Notes: generated by a model from the letters alone, not told the origin. 45,377 nucleotides of DNA from Candidatus Colenecus caballi (GCA_018065615.1 JAGHSY010000048.1:1-45377), one strand, 5' to 3'; positions 17,768-26,064 are shown, numbered from the stretch's first letter. Numbers and translations are program-made.

Positions 17768-17805
17768 AAAAAGGGGTTGTCCAAATGGTCAACCCCTTTT
17801 TATTT
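17768..17805 (+). terminator. rpsO intrinsic terminator
   Basis: A perfect 12-bp stem, AAAAAGGGGTTG (17768-17779) with CAACCCCTTTTT (17790-17801), followed by further T-rich sequence. The A-tract on the 5' side means it can also act in the reverse direction. Confidence 0.9.
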
Positions 17806-17807
17806 TA

Positions 17808-17815
17808 TACCTTTG
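17808..17815 (+). promoter_or_regulatory. -7 element of the ahcY promoter
   Basis: TACCTTTG fits TAnnTTTG and lies just after the rpsO terminator and 18 nt before the ahcY start codon, leaving a leader of only about ten bases. The -33 region would fall inside the terminator stem and has no clear TTTG. Confidence 0.55.
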
Positions 17816-17833
17816 CACCACATTTGTTTATAT

Positions 17834-19252
17834 ATGGAAAAACTGTATTCGAATCTGCCCTACAAGGTGGCAGACATGTCGCTGGCTGAATTCGGCCGCA
17901 AGGAGATTGAAATGTCCGAAAAGGAAATGCCGGGCCTTATGGCTCTTCGTGACAAATACCGTGATTCAAAGCCGTTGAAGGGCGCCCGCATCATGGGCTC
18001 CCTGCACATGACTATCCAGACGGCTGTACTGATTGAAACGCTTCATGAACTTGGCGCTCAGATACGCTGGTGTTCATGCAACATATATTCCACCCAGGAC
18101 CATGCCGCCGCAGCGATTGCCGCCGCAGGCACTGCCGCCGTCTTTGCCTGGAAGGGCGAATCTCTTGAAGACTACTGGTGGTGCACCCTGCAGGCCATGA
18201 ATTTTCCTGAGGGCGGTCCCAACATGATTGTCGATGACGGCGGTGATGCCACTCTCATGATCCATCTGGGCGTAAAGGGAGAAAAGGATCCTAAGGCCCT
18301 GGACTATGAAGCAACATCGGGTGACGAGCGCGAACTGCTATCCATTCTCAAGAAAATTGCCGGTGAAAAGGGCAATTCCTATTGGACAGACATAGCAAAG
18401 GGAATACGCGGAGTCAGTGAGGAGACCACTACCGGCGTTCACCGTCTTTACCAGATGCAGCAGCGCGGCGAACTTCTGTTCCCAGCCTTCAATGTCAATG
18501 ATTCAGTCACAAAAAGCAAGTTCGACAACCTTTACGGCTGCCGCGAATCTCTGGCAGACGGCATAAAGCGTGCAACGGACGTCATGATTGCAGGCAAGGT
18601 CTGCGTAGTATGCGGTTACGGTGAGGTAGGCAAGGGCTGCGCCCAGAGCATGCGCTCATATGGTGCGCGCGTCCTTATTACGGAAATTGACCCCATCTGC
18701 GCACTGCAGGCCGCCATGGAAGGCTATGAGGTCGTCACCATGGAGGAAGCCGCACCGCAGGGCAACATTTTCGTGACCACCACCGGCAACATCGATGTCA
18801 TTACCACAGAACACATGAAGGCAATGCCTGACCAGGCCATTGTCTGCAACATAGGTCATTTTGACAGCGAAATTCAGGTCGATGCCCTCAAGAAGCTGCC
18901 CGGCATACGCTGCCAGAACATCAAACCGCAGGTTGACCGTTATTTCTTTGCAGACGGACACAGCATCATACTGCTTGCAGACGGACGTCTTGTCAACCTT
19001 GGCTGTGCCACCGGACATCCCAGCTTTGTAATGAGCAACAGTTTCACAAACCAGACTCTGGCACAGATCGAGCTGTTCGGAAAAAGATATGATACAGGCG
19101 TATATCGTCTGCCCAAACACCTTGATGAAGAGGTGGCCCGTCTGCACCTTGAGCGCATCGGAGTACATCTTTCAAAGTTGACCAAGGCTCAGGCCGATTA
19201 CATAGGTGTGCCTGTTGAAGGTCCCTACAAGGCAGAACATTACCGTTACTGA
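17834..19252 (+). CDS. ahcY: Adenosylhomocysteinase (S-adenosyl-L-homocysteine hydrolase)
   Basis: Hydrolyses S-adenosylhomocysteine to homocysteine and adenosine using bound NAD, clearing the product inhibitor of SAM-dependent methylation. From ATG 17834 ([20 protein letters not shown]) it has 472 residues, as usual. The in-frame ATG at 17765 would start before the promoter and inside the terminator and is rejected. The NAD-binding glycine-rich loop GYGEVGKG is at 261-268; the substrate-domain motifs [14 protein letters not shown] and [13 protein letters not shown] and the C-terminal PFAM-type end YKAEHYRY are all present. It is followed one base later by the LOG-family gene. Confidence 0.97.
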   Translation: MEKLYSNLPYKVADMSLAEFGRKEIEMSEKEMPGLMALRDKYRDSKPLKGARIMGSLHMTIQTAVLIETLHELGAQIRWCSCNIYSTQDHAAAAIAAAGTAAVFAWKGESLEDYWWCTLQAMNFPEGGPNMIVDDGGDATLMIHLGVKGEKDPKALDYEATSGDERELLSILKKIAGEKGNSYWTDIAKGIRGVSEETTTGVHRLYQMQQRGELLFPAFNVNDSVTKSKFDNLYGCRESLADGIKRATDVMIAGKVCVVCGYGEVGKGCAQSMRSYGARVLITEIDPICALQAAMEGYEVVTMEEAAPQGNIFVTTTGNIDVITTEHMKAMPDQAIVCNIGHFDSEIQVDALKKLPGIRCQNIKPQVDRYFFADGHSIILLADGRLVNLGCATGHPSFVMSNSFTNQTLAQIELFGKRYDTGVYRLPKHLDEEVARLHLERIGVHLSKLTKAQADYIGVPVEGPYKAEHYRY

Positions 19253-19253
19253 T

Positions 19254-19838
19254 ATGGGAAAAGCCAGGCGCAGAACCATAGTCGTTTACGGAGCGTCAAG
19301 CCCCAAGGCTTTGCCCGTCTATACCGATGCTGCATACCGGCTTGGCCGGCTGCTGGCCGAAAGCGGACGCAGTCTTGTCACCGGTGCCGGCAGGACCGGG
19401 CTTATGGCGGCAGTGGAGAATGGAGCTCTGGAACATGGCGGAACGGTTACCGGCGTCATTCCGCAGTTCATGGTTGACAACGGCTGGATGCATCCGGGGC
19501 TGACAAAGGTGATAGTCACGCCGGGAATGCACCAGCGCAAAAAACGCATGTCACGCATGGCCCATGCTGTAGTCGCTTTGCCTGGTGGAACCGGGACGTT
19601 TGAAGAACTGTTTGAAATAATTACCTGGAAAATGCTGGGACTGTTTCTCAAACCGGTCATCATTCTGAACACGGACCACTATTATGATCCGATTCTGACA
19701 ATGCTCCGTAGCGCTGTGGACCAGAAGTTCATGAGCAGCAGGTTCACGGACCTTTGGTCTGTAGCAGAAACTCCGGAACAGGTTATAGAACTGATAGATT
19801 CCATCCCTGAATGGGACTGCTCAGAGTGTAAGATATGA
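19254..19838 (+). CDS. LOG-family protein (TIGR00730; Rossmann-fold nucleotide phosphoribohydrolase)
   Basis: A 194-residue protein with a Rossmann-like fold. The family signature PGGTGTFEE is at 110-118, preceded by the RKKRM motif at 96-100; both are needed for the phosphoribohydrolase activity described for LOG and for related bacterial proteins acting on nucleoside 5'-monophosphates. ATG 19254 follows the ahcY stop by one base; the frame extends 16 codons upstream into ahcY, which is unlikely to be used. The gene end overlaps the DUF4271 start (ATGA). The physiological substrate is uncertain: cytokinin activation is a plant role, and a nucleotide-salvage role is more plausible here. Confidence 0.9.
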   Translation: MGKARRRTIVVYGASSPKALPVYTDAAYRLGRLLAESGRSLVTGAGRTGLMAAVENGALEHGGTVTGVIPQFMVDNGWMHPGLTKVIVTPGMHQRKKRMSRMAHAVVALPGGTGTFEELFEIITWKMLGLFLKPVIILNTDHYYDPILTMLRSAVDQKFMSSRFTDLWSVAETPEQVIELIDSIPEWDCSECKI

Positions 19839-20509
19839 TTCTGTCCCTGGACATATTCCCCCCTGTTCAGACCGATGACTGGATTATGGTCATTCTGACT
19901 GTGACGTTCCTGTTGTCTTTCCTGTTATTTGCTTCACGCCGTTCCGCATTCTTCAAACTGACAGATTCCGTATTCAAATTCAAGAATCCCGACGGCAAAG
20001 TTCTTATTCCGCGTACAACACCTGTGGAATTCGTGCTCCAGGTACTGCTTGCCTGTGTCTCAATGTCGCTGCTGATGACTTGCGCTTCAAACGGGACAGA
20101 CATGTCAGGCAGGCCGTTGCTGCTGTCTTTGCTCATTGATTTTGGGTGCGTTGCATCGGTCTTCATTGTCAAACTGGTCCTATATCAGCTGGTAAATTCC
20201 AGGCTTTACCGAAACCAGTCAACGCCCGTCAAGCCTACCAGGTGGAACGGATTTTTCGTATCGGTCTTTTTCGTGGCGGGTAATGTGGCACTGCTCCTTT
20301 GCCTGTTGACGGTGTTTTTTTCCATACCTGACATTGCAGTTCTGCTGGTGTCTGCCGTAATGGCCGTTTTGTTTGAAATCGGACTGGCTTTCAAGATAAA
20401 AACAGCCTTATTCCGAAATAAATGTACAATTCTGATATTTTTTCTGTACCTTTGTGCGCTCGAATTCGGACCTCTGGTTTTTGCGGCGGTTCTATATGGG
20501 GTAATCTGA
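19835..20509 (+). CDS. DUF4271-type integral membrane protein
   Basis: A 224-residue protein with several hydrophobic segments (DWIMVILTVTFLLSFLLFA near the start, FVLQVLLACVSMSLLMTCA, then LLLSLLIDFGCVASVFIVKLVLY, FFVAGNVALLLCLLTVFF and a last pair near the end). The pattern and its position directly before hemD are typical of DUF4271 proteins of Bacteroidota. The function is unknown. It begins with a 4-nt ATGA overlap with the LOG gene and is separated from hemD by 28 nt. A TACCTTTG inside its 3' end may be a hemD promoter. Confidence 0.75.
   Translation: MILSLDIFPPVQTDDWIMVILTVTFLLSFLLFASRRSAFFKLTDSVFKFKNPDGKVLIPRTTPVEFVLQVLLACVSMSLLMTCASNGTDMSGRPLLLSLLIDFGCVASVFIVKLVLYQLVNSRLYRNQSTPVKPTRWNGFFVSVFFVAGNVALLLCLLTVFFSIPDIAVLLVSAVMAVLFEIGLAFKIKTALFRNKCTILIFFLYLCALEFGPLVFAAVLYGVI
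20457..20464 (+). promoter_or_regulatory. Possible internal promoter for hemD
   Basis: TACCTTTG, an exact TAnnTTTG match, lies inside the end of the DUF4271 gene, 73 nt before the hemD start. No good -33 element was seen, so this may be chance. Confidence 0.3.
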
Positions 20510-20537
20510 TAAGTTGAACAAATAAAATACATTAGCT

Positions 20538-21284
20538 TTGAAAGTCCGTAAGATTCTCATTTCACAGCCACAGCCTGCTACGGGCAAATCACCTTATTTT
20601 GATCTGGCTGAGAAGTATGGTGTTGAGTTTGTGTTCAAACCTTTCATTCGCGTTGACCCGCTGTCCGCCAAGGAATTCAGGCAGCAGAAAGTCAACATTC
20701 TTGATCACACTGCAGTGGTTTTCACTTCACGTCATGCCGTTGACCATTTCTTCCAGCTCTGTGCGGAAATGAGAATCAATGTCCCTGAAGACATGAAGTA
20801 TTTCTGCATAACGGAAACCGTATCACTGTACATTCAGAAATATGTCCAGTACAGAAAACGCAAGGTGTTCTTCGGTACCACAGGATCTGTTGACAGCCTT
20901 ATGACTCCAATCCTGAAGCATAAGACCGAAAAATATCTGATTCCGATGTCCAACGTCCATACCGGTGACCTGAAGGCAATGCTTGATGCAAATGGAATCA
21001 GTCATACTGAGGCAGTCATGTACCGCACAGTCAGCAACGAATTCCAGTCGGGTGAGCTTGATGCATACGACATGCTTGTATTCTTCAGTCCTGCCGGCAT
21101 TGAATCCCTCAAGCAGAACGCGCCGGACTTTGTACAGGGAGAAAAGGTGATTGGATGTTTCGGAGCCGCTACCGTAAAGGCTATCCGTGAAGCCGGACTC
21201 CGTCTGGACATTGAGGCTCCCGTTCCCGGAATCACTTCAATGTCAGCCGCCATTGATGCCTGGCTGGCCGCGAACAGAAAGTAA
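20538..21284 (+). CDS. hemD: Uroporphyrinogen-III synthase
   Basis: Cyclises hydroxymethylbilane with inversion of ring D to give uroporphyrinogen III in tetrapyrrole synthesis. It has 248 residues. The N-terminus KVRKILISQPQPATGKSPYFDLAEKYG is the usual HemD start, and SRHAVDHFF, FGTTGSVDSLM, VMYRTVSN and FFSPAGIESL match the two-domain fold. HemD is poorly conserved, so these are pattern-level matches. The start is a TTG at 20538; no ATG or GTG is available nearby that keeps the conserved N-terminus. A strong hairpin separates it from rnpA. Confidence 0.88.
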   Translation: MKVRKILISQPQPATGKSPYFDLAEKYGVEFVFKPFIRVDPLSAKEFRQQKVNILDHTAVVFTSRHAVDHFFQLCAEMRINVPEDMKYFCITETVSLYIQKYVQYRKRKVFFGTTGSVDSLMTPILKHKTEKYLIPMSNVHTGDLKAMLDANGISHTEAVMYRTVSNEFQSGELDAYDMLVFFSPAGIESLKQNAPDFVQGEKVIGCFGAATVKAIREAGLRLDIEAPVPGITSMSAAIDAWLAANRK

Positions 21285-21300
21285 ATTCCAAATATCACAT

Positions 21301-21346
21301 ACGGGTCCCCCAGTGTCCTTCAAAGATCTGGTGGGGACCCGTTTTC
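21301..21346 (+). terminator. Hairpin/terminator between hemD and rnpA
   Basis: ACGGGTCCCC (21301-21310) pairs perfectly with GGGGACCCGT (21333-21342) and is followed by TTTTCATTT. The T-tract is short and the rnpA start codon is at 21351, only 8 nt after the stem, so it could act as a partial terminator or as an element that affects rnpA translation. Confidence 0.65.
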
Positions 21347-21350
21347 ATTT

Positions 21351-21773
21351 ATGGCAAAAGAGAATACCTTTCATAAGGAGGAACGTCTGTGCAGCTCGCG
21401 TCTCATTGACATGCTGTTTTCAGAAGGAGACCGCTCAACAGGCAGTTTCCCGGTCCGCCTTGTGTGGTGTTTCCTGCCGGAATCCGAGCCTGTGGGAGTT
21501 CAGGTTCTTGTCAGTGCTCCCAAACGCAATTTCAAGCATGCCGTTGACCGCAACCGCATAAAAAGACAGATACGTGAATTCTATCGTCTGAACGGCACGC
21601 CTTTGAAAGACCTGTCTGTCACATGCGGCAAGGGCATTGCAGTGGCCTTCCTGTTCAATGACCGCAAGCTGTGGCCCACGTCCGATCTGAACCGGAGACT
21701 GGCGCCAGCCTTTGACAAACTGGTCTGCAAAGTATCGGAATCTATTGGTGAAACGGCTGGACAGAATGGATAA
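21351..21773 (+). CDS. rnpA: Ribonuclease P protein component
   Basis: The basic protein subunit of RNase P, which removes 5' leaders from tRNA precursors. It has 140 residues, slightly long, as in other Bacteroidota. The RNR motif RNRIKR is at 67-72 after the conserved [13 protein letters not shown], and the N-terminus has [15 protein letters not shown]. The gene lies between hemD and yidD rather than after rpmH, an arrangement used by Bacteroidales. It overlaps yidD by 8 nt. Confidence 0.95.
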   Translation: MAKENTFHKEERLCSSRLIDMLFSEGDRSTGSFPVRLVWCFLPESEPVGVQVLVSAPKRNFKHAVDRNRIKRQIREFYRLNGTPLKDLSVTCGKGIAVAFLFNDRKLWPTSDLNRRLAPAFDKLVCKVSESIGETAGQNG

Positions 21774-22008
21774 TGTGTTGAAAAAAATTACCAAGGCGGC
21801 AGGGTGGGTACTTATCCTGCCAATAAGGTTTTACCGCAAATTCATATCTCCCCTGACCCCTCCAAGCTGCCGTTTTGTTCCGACCTGTTCGCAATACGCC
21901 ATTGAGGCCATAACGAAACATGGTCCGGTCCGAGGGCTCTGGCTGGCAATACGCCGTCTGCTGCGGTGCCGGCCGGGTGGAGGTTCCGGCTATGACCCTG
22001 TCCCATGA
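21766..22008 (+). CDS. yidD: Membrane protein insertion efficiency factor YidD
   Basis: An 80-residue small membrane-associated protein that helps YidC-dependent insertion. The sequence has an amphipathic hydrophobic N-terminal stretch ([23 protein letters not shown]) and the family signature [15 protein letters not shown] with conserved cysteines 35, 41 and 67, ending [12 protein letters not shown] 21766 overlaps the rnpA stop; the longer frame from 21712 lies inside rnpA. The stop overlaps the tatD start (ATGA). Confidence 0.95.
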   Translation: MDNVLKKITKAAGWVLILPIRFYRKFISPLTPPSCRFVPTCSQYAIEAITKHGPVRGLWLAIRRLLRCRPGGGSGYDPVP

Positions 22009-22640
22009 CTGACATCCATACACATCTGTTTCCGGAGCAGCCTGGCAGCGCCCTTGTCTGCGTAGGTGAAAATCTGTCTGCAAGCATACAGGGCCATATA
22101 GTATGTGCAGGTCTTCACCCTTGGAATGTGACCGGCAAAGATGATGGATTCCTGTCGGCTCTTGACGTTTTTTTGTCAGAAGGCAGGGCTGCGGCAATAG
22201 GAGAGTGCGGTTTTGACACACTTCGCGGTCCGTCTTTGAAACTTCAGGAACTGGCATTTGTCCGCCAGGTTGAGCTGAGCGAACGTTACGGCCTTCCTAT
22301 GGTACTGCATGTTGTCCGTGCCTTTGACCGTGTCATCAGGCTGAGAAGAGATCTGAAACCTGCCCAGCGCTGGCTCATTCACGGATTCCGTGGCGGCCCC
22401 GAACAGATGCGCCAGCTGCTGTCTAAGGGTCTGGACCTGTCATTCGGTCCGGGTGCGAATGTGGAATCCCTGCGTCTCATACCATCGGACTGCCTGTTTC
22501 TTGAGACCGATGGAAAGGCGGACATTCATGATGTCATGGTTAATGCGTCAACAGTGCGTTCCGTTCCATATTCCCAATTGGAACGCACCATAACGTCAAA
22601 TGCTGAAGTCTTTTTGAAACACTCTTGCACTGTTCAATGA
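22005..22640 (+). CDS. TatD-family metal-dependent hydrolase
   Basis: A 211-residue TIM-barrel protein of the TatD superfamily (nuclease/deoxyribonuclease). The metal-ligand motif DIHTH is at 3-7; GLHPW, GECGFD (the usual GExGLD with Cys/Phe), LHVVRAF, IHGFRGG and LETDGK follow in the expected order. It is shorter than E. coli TatD (~260), as is common for this family in Bacteroidales. It starts in a 4-nt overlap with yidD. The exact substrate is unknown. Confidence 0.88.
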   Translation: MTDIHTHLFPEQPGSALVCVGENLSASIQGHIVCAGLHPWNVTGKDDGFLSALDVFLSEGRAAAIGECGFDTLRGPSLKLQELAFVRQVELSERYGLPMVLHVVRAFDRVIRLRRDLKPAQRWLIHGFRGGPEQMRQLLSKGLDLSFGPGANVESLRLIPSDCLFLETDGKADIHDVMVNASTVRSVPYSQLERTITSNAEVFLKHSCTVQ

Positions 22641-22655
22641 AGAATTGTACTTTTG
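22623..22655 (+). promoter_or_regulatory. tyrS promoter
   Basis: The -7 element TACTTTTG (22648-22655) has TCTTG (22623-22627) 20 nt upstream as a -33-like element. It overlaps the end of the tatD gene and lies 35 nt before the tyrS start codon. Confidence 0.6.
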
Positions 22656-22690
22656 CATTCCCCTAGGGAAAAACTGAAAAATATAATACG

Positions 22691-23989
22691 ATGACAAATT
22701 TTGTTGAAGAACTGACCTGGAGAGGCATGATCCATCAGATGATGCCCGGCACCGATGAGCTTCTTTCCAAGGAACAGGTCACTGCATACGTGGGTTTTGA
22801 CCCTACTGCAGACTCATTGCACATCGGACATCTTTGCAGTATCATGATTCTGCGTCATTTCCAGCGTTGCGGCCACAAACCGCTTGCACTGATTGGCGGT
22901 GCCACCGGTATGATCGGTGATCCCAGCGGCAAGTCGCAGGAACGCAATCTGCTGAATGAAGAGACACTCAGGCACAATGTCGAATGCATCAGGAAACAGT
23001 TGTCCAAGTTCCTTGACTTTGAGAGCGATGCTCCGAACAGGGCTGAACTTGTAAATAATTATGACTGGATGAAGGACATCACGTTCCTGGATTTTTCACG
23101 TGATATAGGCAAGCATATCACCGTCAATTACATGATGGCCAAGGACTCTGTCAAGAAGCGTCTGAACGGTGAGGCCCGTGACGGACTTTCATTCACTGAA
23201 TTCACATACCAGCTTCTTCAGGGCTATGATTTCCTGTACCTTAACGAACACAGGAACTGCAAGCTCCAGATGGGCGGTGCGGACCAGTGGGGCAACATTA
23301 CTACCGGCGCCGAACTCATACGCAGAATAAACGGAGCCGAATGCTTTGCCCTGACCTGCCCGTTGATAACAAAGTCCGACGGCACCAAATTCGGAAAGAC
23401 AGAAGGCGGCAACGTATGGTTGAACCCGGAATATACGTCACCCTACAAGTTCTACCAGTTCTGGCTTAATGTCAGTGATGATGATGCCCGCAAGTACATC
23501 AAGATATTCACGAATATCACAAAGGAAGAGTGTGAAGATCTTATTGCTCAGCATGAGCAGGCTCCACATCTGCGTCTGCTCCAGAAGCGTCTTGCCAAGG
23601 ATGTCACCATCATGGTTCACAGTGAGGCCGATTATGAGGCTGCAGCCGGAGCATCGGACATACTGTTCGGCAATACGGCATCGGCCGATGACCTGAAGAA
23701 TATTGACGAATCAATGCTCCTTTCAGTCTTTGACGGTGTTCCGCAGTTCCGTTTCCAGCGTTCCGTGCTTAAGGAACAGTTGAAGGCGTCAGATTTCCTG
23801 ACAGATGTGTGCCCGGTCTTCTTCTCCAAAAGTGAGGCTAGAAAGATGATGCAGGGCGGCGGCGTTTCCATAAACAAGGAAAAGACATACGACCATTCAC
23901 GTGCCATTACAGAGGCCGATCTGGTCGATGACCGCTATATTGTCCTTCAGCGCGGCAAGAAGAATTATTATCTGCTCATAGCAGAATAA
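22691..23989 (+). CDS. tyrS: Tyrosyl-tRNA synthetase
   Basis: A class I synthetase that charges tRNA-Tyr. It has 432 residues. The HIGH motif is at 44-47 (ADSLHIGHL), the tyrosine pocket strand YVGFDPTA lies just before, GGADQWGNI is in the catalytic domain, and the KMSKS-type loop is KFGKT at 233-237. The C-terminal ~80 residues are an S4-like RNA-binding domain ([16 protein letters not shown]). It is followed closely by the tRNA-Gln gene, whose -7 element overlaps the end of the operon. Confidence 0.97.
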   Translation: MTNFVEELTWRGMIHQMMPGTDELLSKEQVTAYVGFDPTADSLHIGHLCSIMILRHFQRCGHKPLALIGGATGMIGDPSGKSQERNLLNEETLRHNVECIRKQLSKFLDFESDAPNRAELVNNYDWMKDITFLDFSRDIGKHITVNYMMAKDSVKKRLNGEARDGLSFTEFTYQLLQGYDFLYLNEHRNCKLQMGGADQWGNITTGAELIRRINGAECFALTCPLITKSDGTKFGKTEGGNVWLNPEYTSPYKFYQFWLNVSDDDARKYIKIFTNITKEECEDLIAQHEQAPHLRLLQKRLAKDVTIMVHSEADYEAAAGASDILFGNTASADDLKNIDESMLLSVFDGVPQFRFQRSVLKEQLKASDFLTDVCPVFFSKSEARKMMQGGGVSINKEKTYDHSRAITEADLVDDRYIVLQRGKKNYYLLIAE

Positions 23990-23998
23990 GTTTTTTGC

Positions 23999-24006
23999 TA
24001 TCTTTG
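23999..24006 (+). promoter_or_regulatory. -7 element upstream of tRNA-Gln
   Basis: TATCTTTG matches TAnnTTTG and lies 33 nt before the tRNA 5' end. No TTTG is present at the usual -33 position. Confidence 0.5.
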
Positions 24007-24039
24007 CAGTCGTGAAAAGGCCCTGACGGGCTAAGGTGT

Positions 24040-24110
24040 TGTCGTATGGTGTAATGGCAGCACAAGACATTTTGGTCGTCTTTGTCCTGGTTCGAATCCG
24101 GGTACGACAG
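24040..24110 (+). tRNA. tRNA-Gln (anticodon UUG)
   Basis: A 71-nt cloverleaf. The acceptor stem TGTCGTA/TACGACA is perfect, with discriminator G at 24110. The D arm is GTG...CAC, and the anticodon loop TTTTGGT carries TTG (24072-24074). The T arm is CCTGG-TTCGAAT-CCGGG with one G-U pair. The base pair next to the anticodon loop (A24069, C24077) is mismatched. No CCA is encoded. Confidence 0.95.
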
Positions 24111-24124
24111 CACTGTTTTTAAGG

Positions 24125-24164
24125 AGAATGGAGTCTTTTTTACAAAGGCTCCATTCTGCTTTTC
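24125..24164 (+). terminator. tRNA-Gln terminator
   Basis: AGAATGGAG (24125-24133) pairs perfectly with CTCCATTCT (24149-24157), followed by GCTTTT. The loop itself holds a T-run. Confidence 0.75.
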
Positions 24165-24273
24165 AGACTATTGTAAGCCAATTTCTGAAACAAATGTTAA
24201 TCAAAATGGAACAACGCAAGGCTACTTTTTCAGGCTCACGGAACAATTCTTAATTTCCATGATACGCAATAGT

Positions 24274-24304
24274 TTTGCGGGGTGAAAATGCGGCACTACT
24301 TTTG
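24274..24304 (+). promoter_or_regulatory. Strong Bacteroidetes promoter of a candidate small RNA
   Basis: TTTG (24274-24277), a 19-nt spacer and TACTTTTG (24297-24304) match both the -33 and -7 consensus elements exactly. This is the best promoter match in the window, yet no start codon of a credible gene follows. Confidence 0.75.
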
Positions 24305-24310
24305 CAGCGT

Positions 24311-24426
24311 AAGTTTTCATGCACATATTTGGTTAGTAATTGACTTTCGTGAAAGTTGCTCTGTCAGTCTGAGAAGATAAACGGAGAACGGAATCGGGAC
24401 CACCGCAAAGTGGTCTCTTTTTTTTG
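24311..24426 (+). ncRNA. Candidate small non-coding RNA, about 115 nt
   Basis: The region is bounded by a consensus promoter and by an intrinsic terminator (GACCAC-CGCAAA-GTGGTC, 24398-24415, then a T-run to 24426) and contains no plausible reading frame with a ribosome-binding site. A short stem ACTTTC/GAAAGT lies near the middle. The transcription start (about 24311) is estimated as a few bases after the -7 element. The size and setting would suit a Bacteroidales regulatory RNA such as a 6S-like or Bacteroidales-1-like RNA, but I cannot match it to a known family by eye. It could instead be a short leader, though the next gene begins 613 nt beyond the terminator. Confidence 0.55.
24396..24426 (+). 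terminator. Intrinsic terminator of the candidate small RNA
   Basis: The stem GGGACCAC/GTGGTCTC (with one G-T wobble) closes a CGCAAA loop and is followed immediately by a run of T. Confidence 0.8.
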
Positions 24427-24511
24427 TGCCTGTATTCCTGTATTCCGGCCTGATTCCGGAAAGTGGCTCATCCGAAAATCAGTGGGGACTTCATGCTGTG
24501 AACCATCATGC

Positions 24512-24672
24512 CTGCTGCTTTCGCCAAACAGTGACACGCGCACCGTGCTTGTGAGGCTCCTGGCGCTGGCCGGTGAGTCTGACTGCCCTGATTTAAGGGG
24601 TTCAGACACAATGGGTGCGGCTAGAAGGCTTGTGTCAAGGTCGGATGAGTCGCTGTTTGGCGAAAGGAGCAG
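24512..24672. repeat. 161-bp intergenic palindromic element
   Basis: The 24-nt arms at 24512-24535 and 24649-24672 match in inverted orientation at 22 positions, centred on TTTCGCCAAACAG. Nested within them are CGCACC/GGTGCG and a central hairpin GTCTGA...CCCT-GATTTA-AGGG...TCAGAC. The remaining sequence of the 24111-25039 gap outside the tRNA terminator, the small RNA and this element shows nothing I can name. The open frames that cross it on both strands follow the palindrome rather than a gene. It is similar in size and plan to the palindromes at 1123 and 7004, with different arms. Confidence 0.7.
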
Positions 24673-24985
24673 ACAGATTGCCAAAATACGCCTGCCAGCC
24701 ATGCGTCATGACCTGCAGTGGACTGTATGGTTTGAATTGCCGGCTGATGGCTCCATCAGTTGTGTTATCGGAGCTGGTTATATGACAAATTTTTCTTACA
24801 TTACATCAGTCTGAACGAAAGTGTTGGAGCAGTAGGTGGAGTCCTGGTGTCCGTCTTCAAGCCATATCCCAATCCGAACAGGCTTCTTGCGCAGCATCAC
24901 CAGTCATGAATGTTAAAATTGCGTTTTTTTATGCGTTGGCCCTTAAATTTCCTGATTTTCCTATTCACAATCGAAAAAAAATAGT

Positions 24986-24993
24986 TAACTTTG
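24986..24993 (+). promoter_or_regulatory. -7 element of the GH43/FAS1/SusCD locus
   Basis: TAACTTTG matches TAnnTTTG and lies 46 nt before the GH43 start codon, in an AT-rich leader. The -33 position has no exact TTTG (TATTC is there), which would fit a promoter needing an activator. Confidence 0.55.
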
Positions 24994-25039
24994 ACCGCTT
25001 ATCGAAAATTATTAATAATATATATTAACCAAGGAACTT

Positions 25040-26032
25040 ATGAAGAAACGCTATCTCTTCCCTTCAGATTACATGGCAGATCCTTCTGTACACGTATTTA
25101 ACGGCCGAGTTTACATCTATCCTTCCCATGACTGGGAGTGTGAAAATGTTGAAAATGACAATGGTGACCAGTACGTCATGAAAGACTATCATGTCCTTTC
25201 AACCGATGACGTCATGAACGGTGAAGTCATTGACCACGGCAAGGTTCTCGGCCTTGAGGATATTGCATGGGCAGGACGTCAGCTCTGGGACTGTGACGTT
25301 GCAGAAAAGGACGGAAAATACTACATGTACTTCCCGATGAAGGACAAGAACGATGTATTCCGTCAGGGAGTTGCCATTGCTGACAATCCTGCAGGTCCGT
25401 TCATTCCTGAACCGGAACCTATTCACGGCAGTTACAGCATTGATATGGCTGTGCTCAAGGATGAAGACGGCAGCTATTACATGTATTTTGGCGGTCTCTG
25501 GGGCGGTCAGCTTCAGTGCTACCGTGACAATATAGGCATTGAGGACCCCGCACTCAACAACACACCGGACAGCAAACTTCTGCCAAGCGGAAAGCAGCCG
25601 GCTCTGCCAAGCCGCGTTGTCCGTCTTACCGCAGACATGCTCCAGTATGCCGAAGAACCCAAGCCGGTTCTCGTGGTCGATGCCGATGGCAAACCGCTCA
25701 CAGCCGATGACCCGCACCGTTTCTTTGAGGCTACATGGGTTCATAAGTATAACGGAAAATACTATTTCTCATATTCCACCGGTGACACACACCTGCTGTG
25801 CTACGCAATAGGTGACAACCCTTACGGCCCGTTCACATATCAGGGCGTAATTCTGACTCCGGTAGTAGGCTGGACCACTCATCATTCAATTGTCGAATAC
25901 AAAGGCAAGTGGTACCTGTTCCATCATGACAGTGTTCCTTCAGGCGGCAAATCGTGGCTGCGCAGCCTTAAGGTTTGTGAACTTGAATATGACTCAGAAG
26001 GTCATATCAAGACAATTGAAGGCATGGATTGA
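25040..26032 (+). CDS. Glycoside hydrolase family 43 protein, cytosolic type
   Basis: A five-bladed beta-propeller glycosidase family acting mostly as arabinofuranosidase, beta-xylosidase or arabinanase. The 330 residues are essentially only the catalytic domain. Predicted catalytic residues: D14 in YMADPSVHVF (base), D135 in SIDMAV (pKa modulator; the usual proline after it is Met here) and E230 in FFEATW (acid). Blade-type repeats such as GKYYMYF, SYYMYFGG and GKYYFSYS are clear. There is no signal peptide or lipobox, so it probably trims short oligosaccharides after import. It is the first gene of the uptake locus, with 32 nt to the FAS1 lipoprotein. Substrate specificity cannot be fixed from sequence. 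Confidence 0.9.
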   Translation: MKKRYLFPSDYMADPSVHVFNGRVYIYPSHDWECENVENDNGDQYVMKDYHVLSTDDVMNGEVIDHGKVLGLEDIAWAGRQLWDCDVAEKDGKYYMYFPMKDKNDVFRQGVAIADNPAGPFIPEPEPIHGSYSIDMAVLKDEDGSYYMYFGGLWGGQLQCYRDNIGIEDPALNNTPDSKLLPSGKQPALPSRVVRLTADMLQYAEEPKPVLVVDADGKPLTADDPHRFFEATWVHKYNGKYYFSYSTGDTHLLCYAIGDNPYGPFTYQGVILTPVVGWTTHHSIVEYKGKWYLFHHDSVPSGGKSWLRSLKVCELEYDSEGHIKTIEGMD

Positions 26033-26064
26033 TAATTCAAATAAATAACATAACAGTCAATTAA

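Noticed and set aside
17754..17833. SAH or SAM riboswitch upstream of ahcY
   Set aside because: The 80-nt gap is filled by the rpsO terminator and the ahcY promoter; the leader left over is too short for an aptamer.
24040..24110. tRNA-Gln as an integration site for the downstream uptake locus
   Set aside because: No direct repeat of the tRNA 3' end, no integrase gene and no mobility genes were seen downstream; the locus ends with its own terminator.
24356..24814. A 152-codon plus-strand frame and an overlapping 112-codon minus-strand frame in the gap after tRNA-Gln
   Set aside because: Both start inside or next to the small RNA, run through the palindrome at 24512-24672 and carry mirrored peptides caused by the inverted arms. 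There is no ribosome-binding site and no recognisable domain.
24900..26064. Invertible promoter or site-specific recombination controlling the SusCD genes
   Set aside because: No paired inverted repeats flanking a promoter and no recombinase gene were found near the locus.
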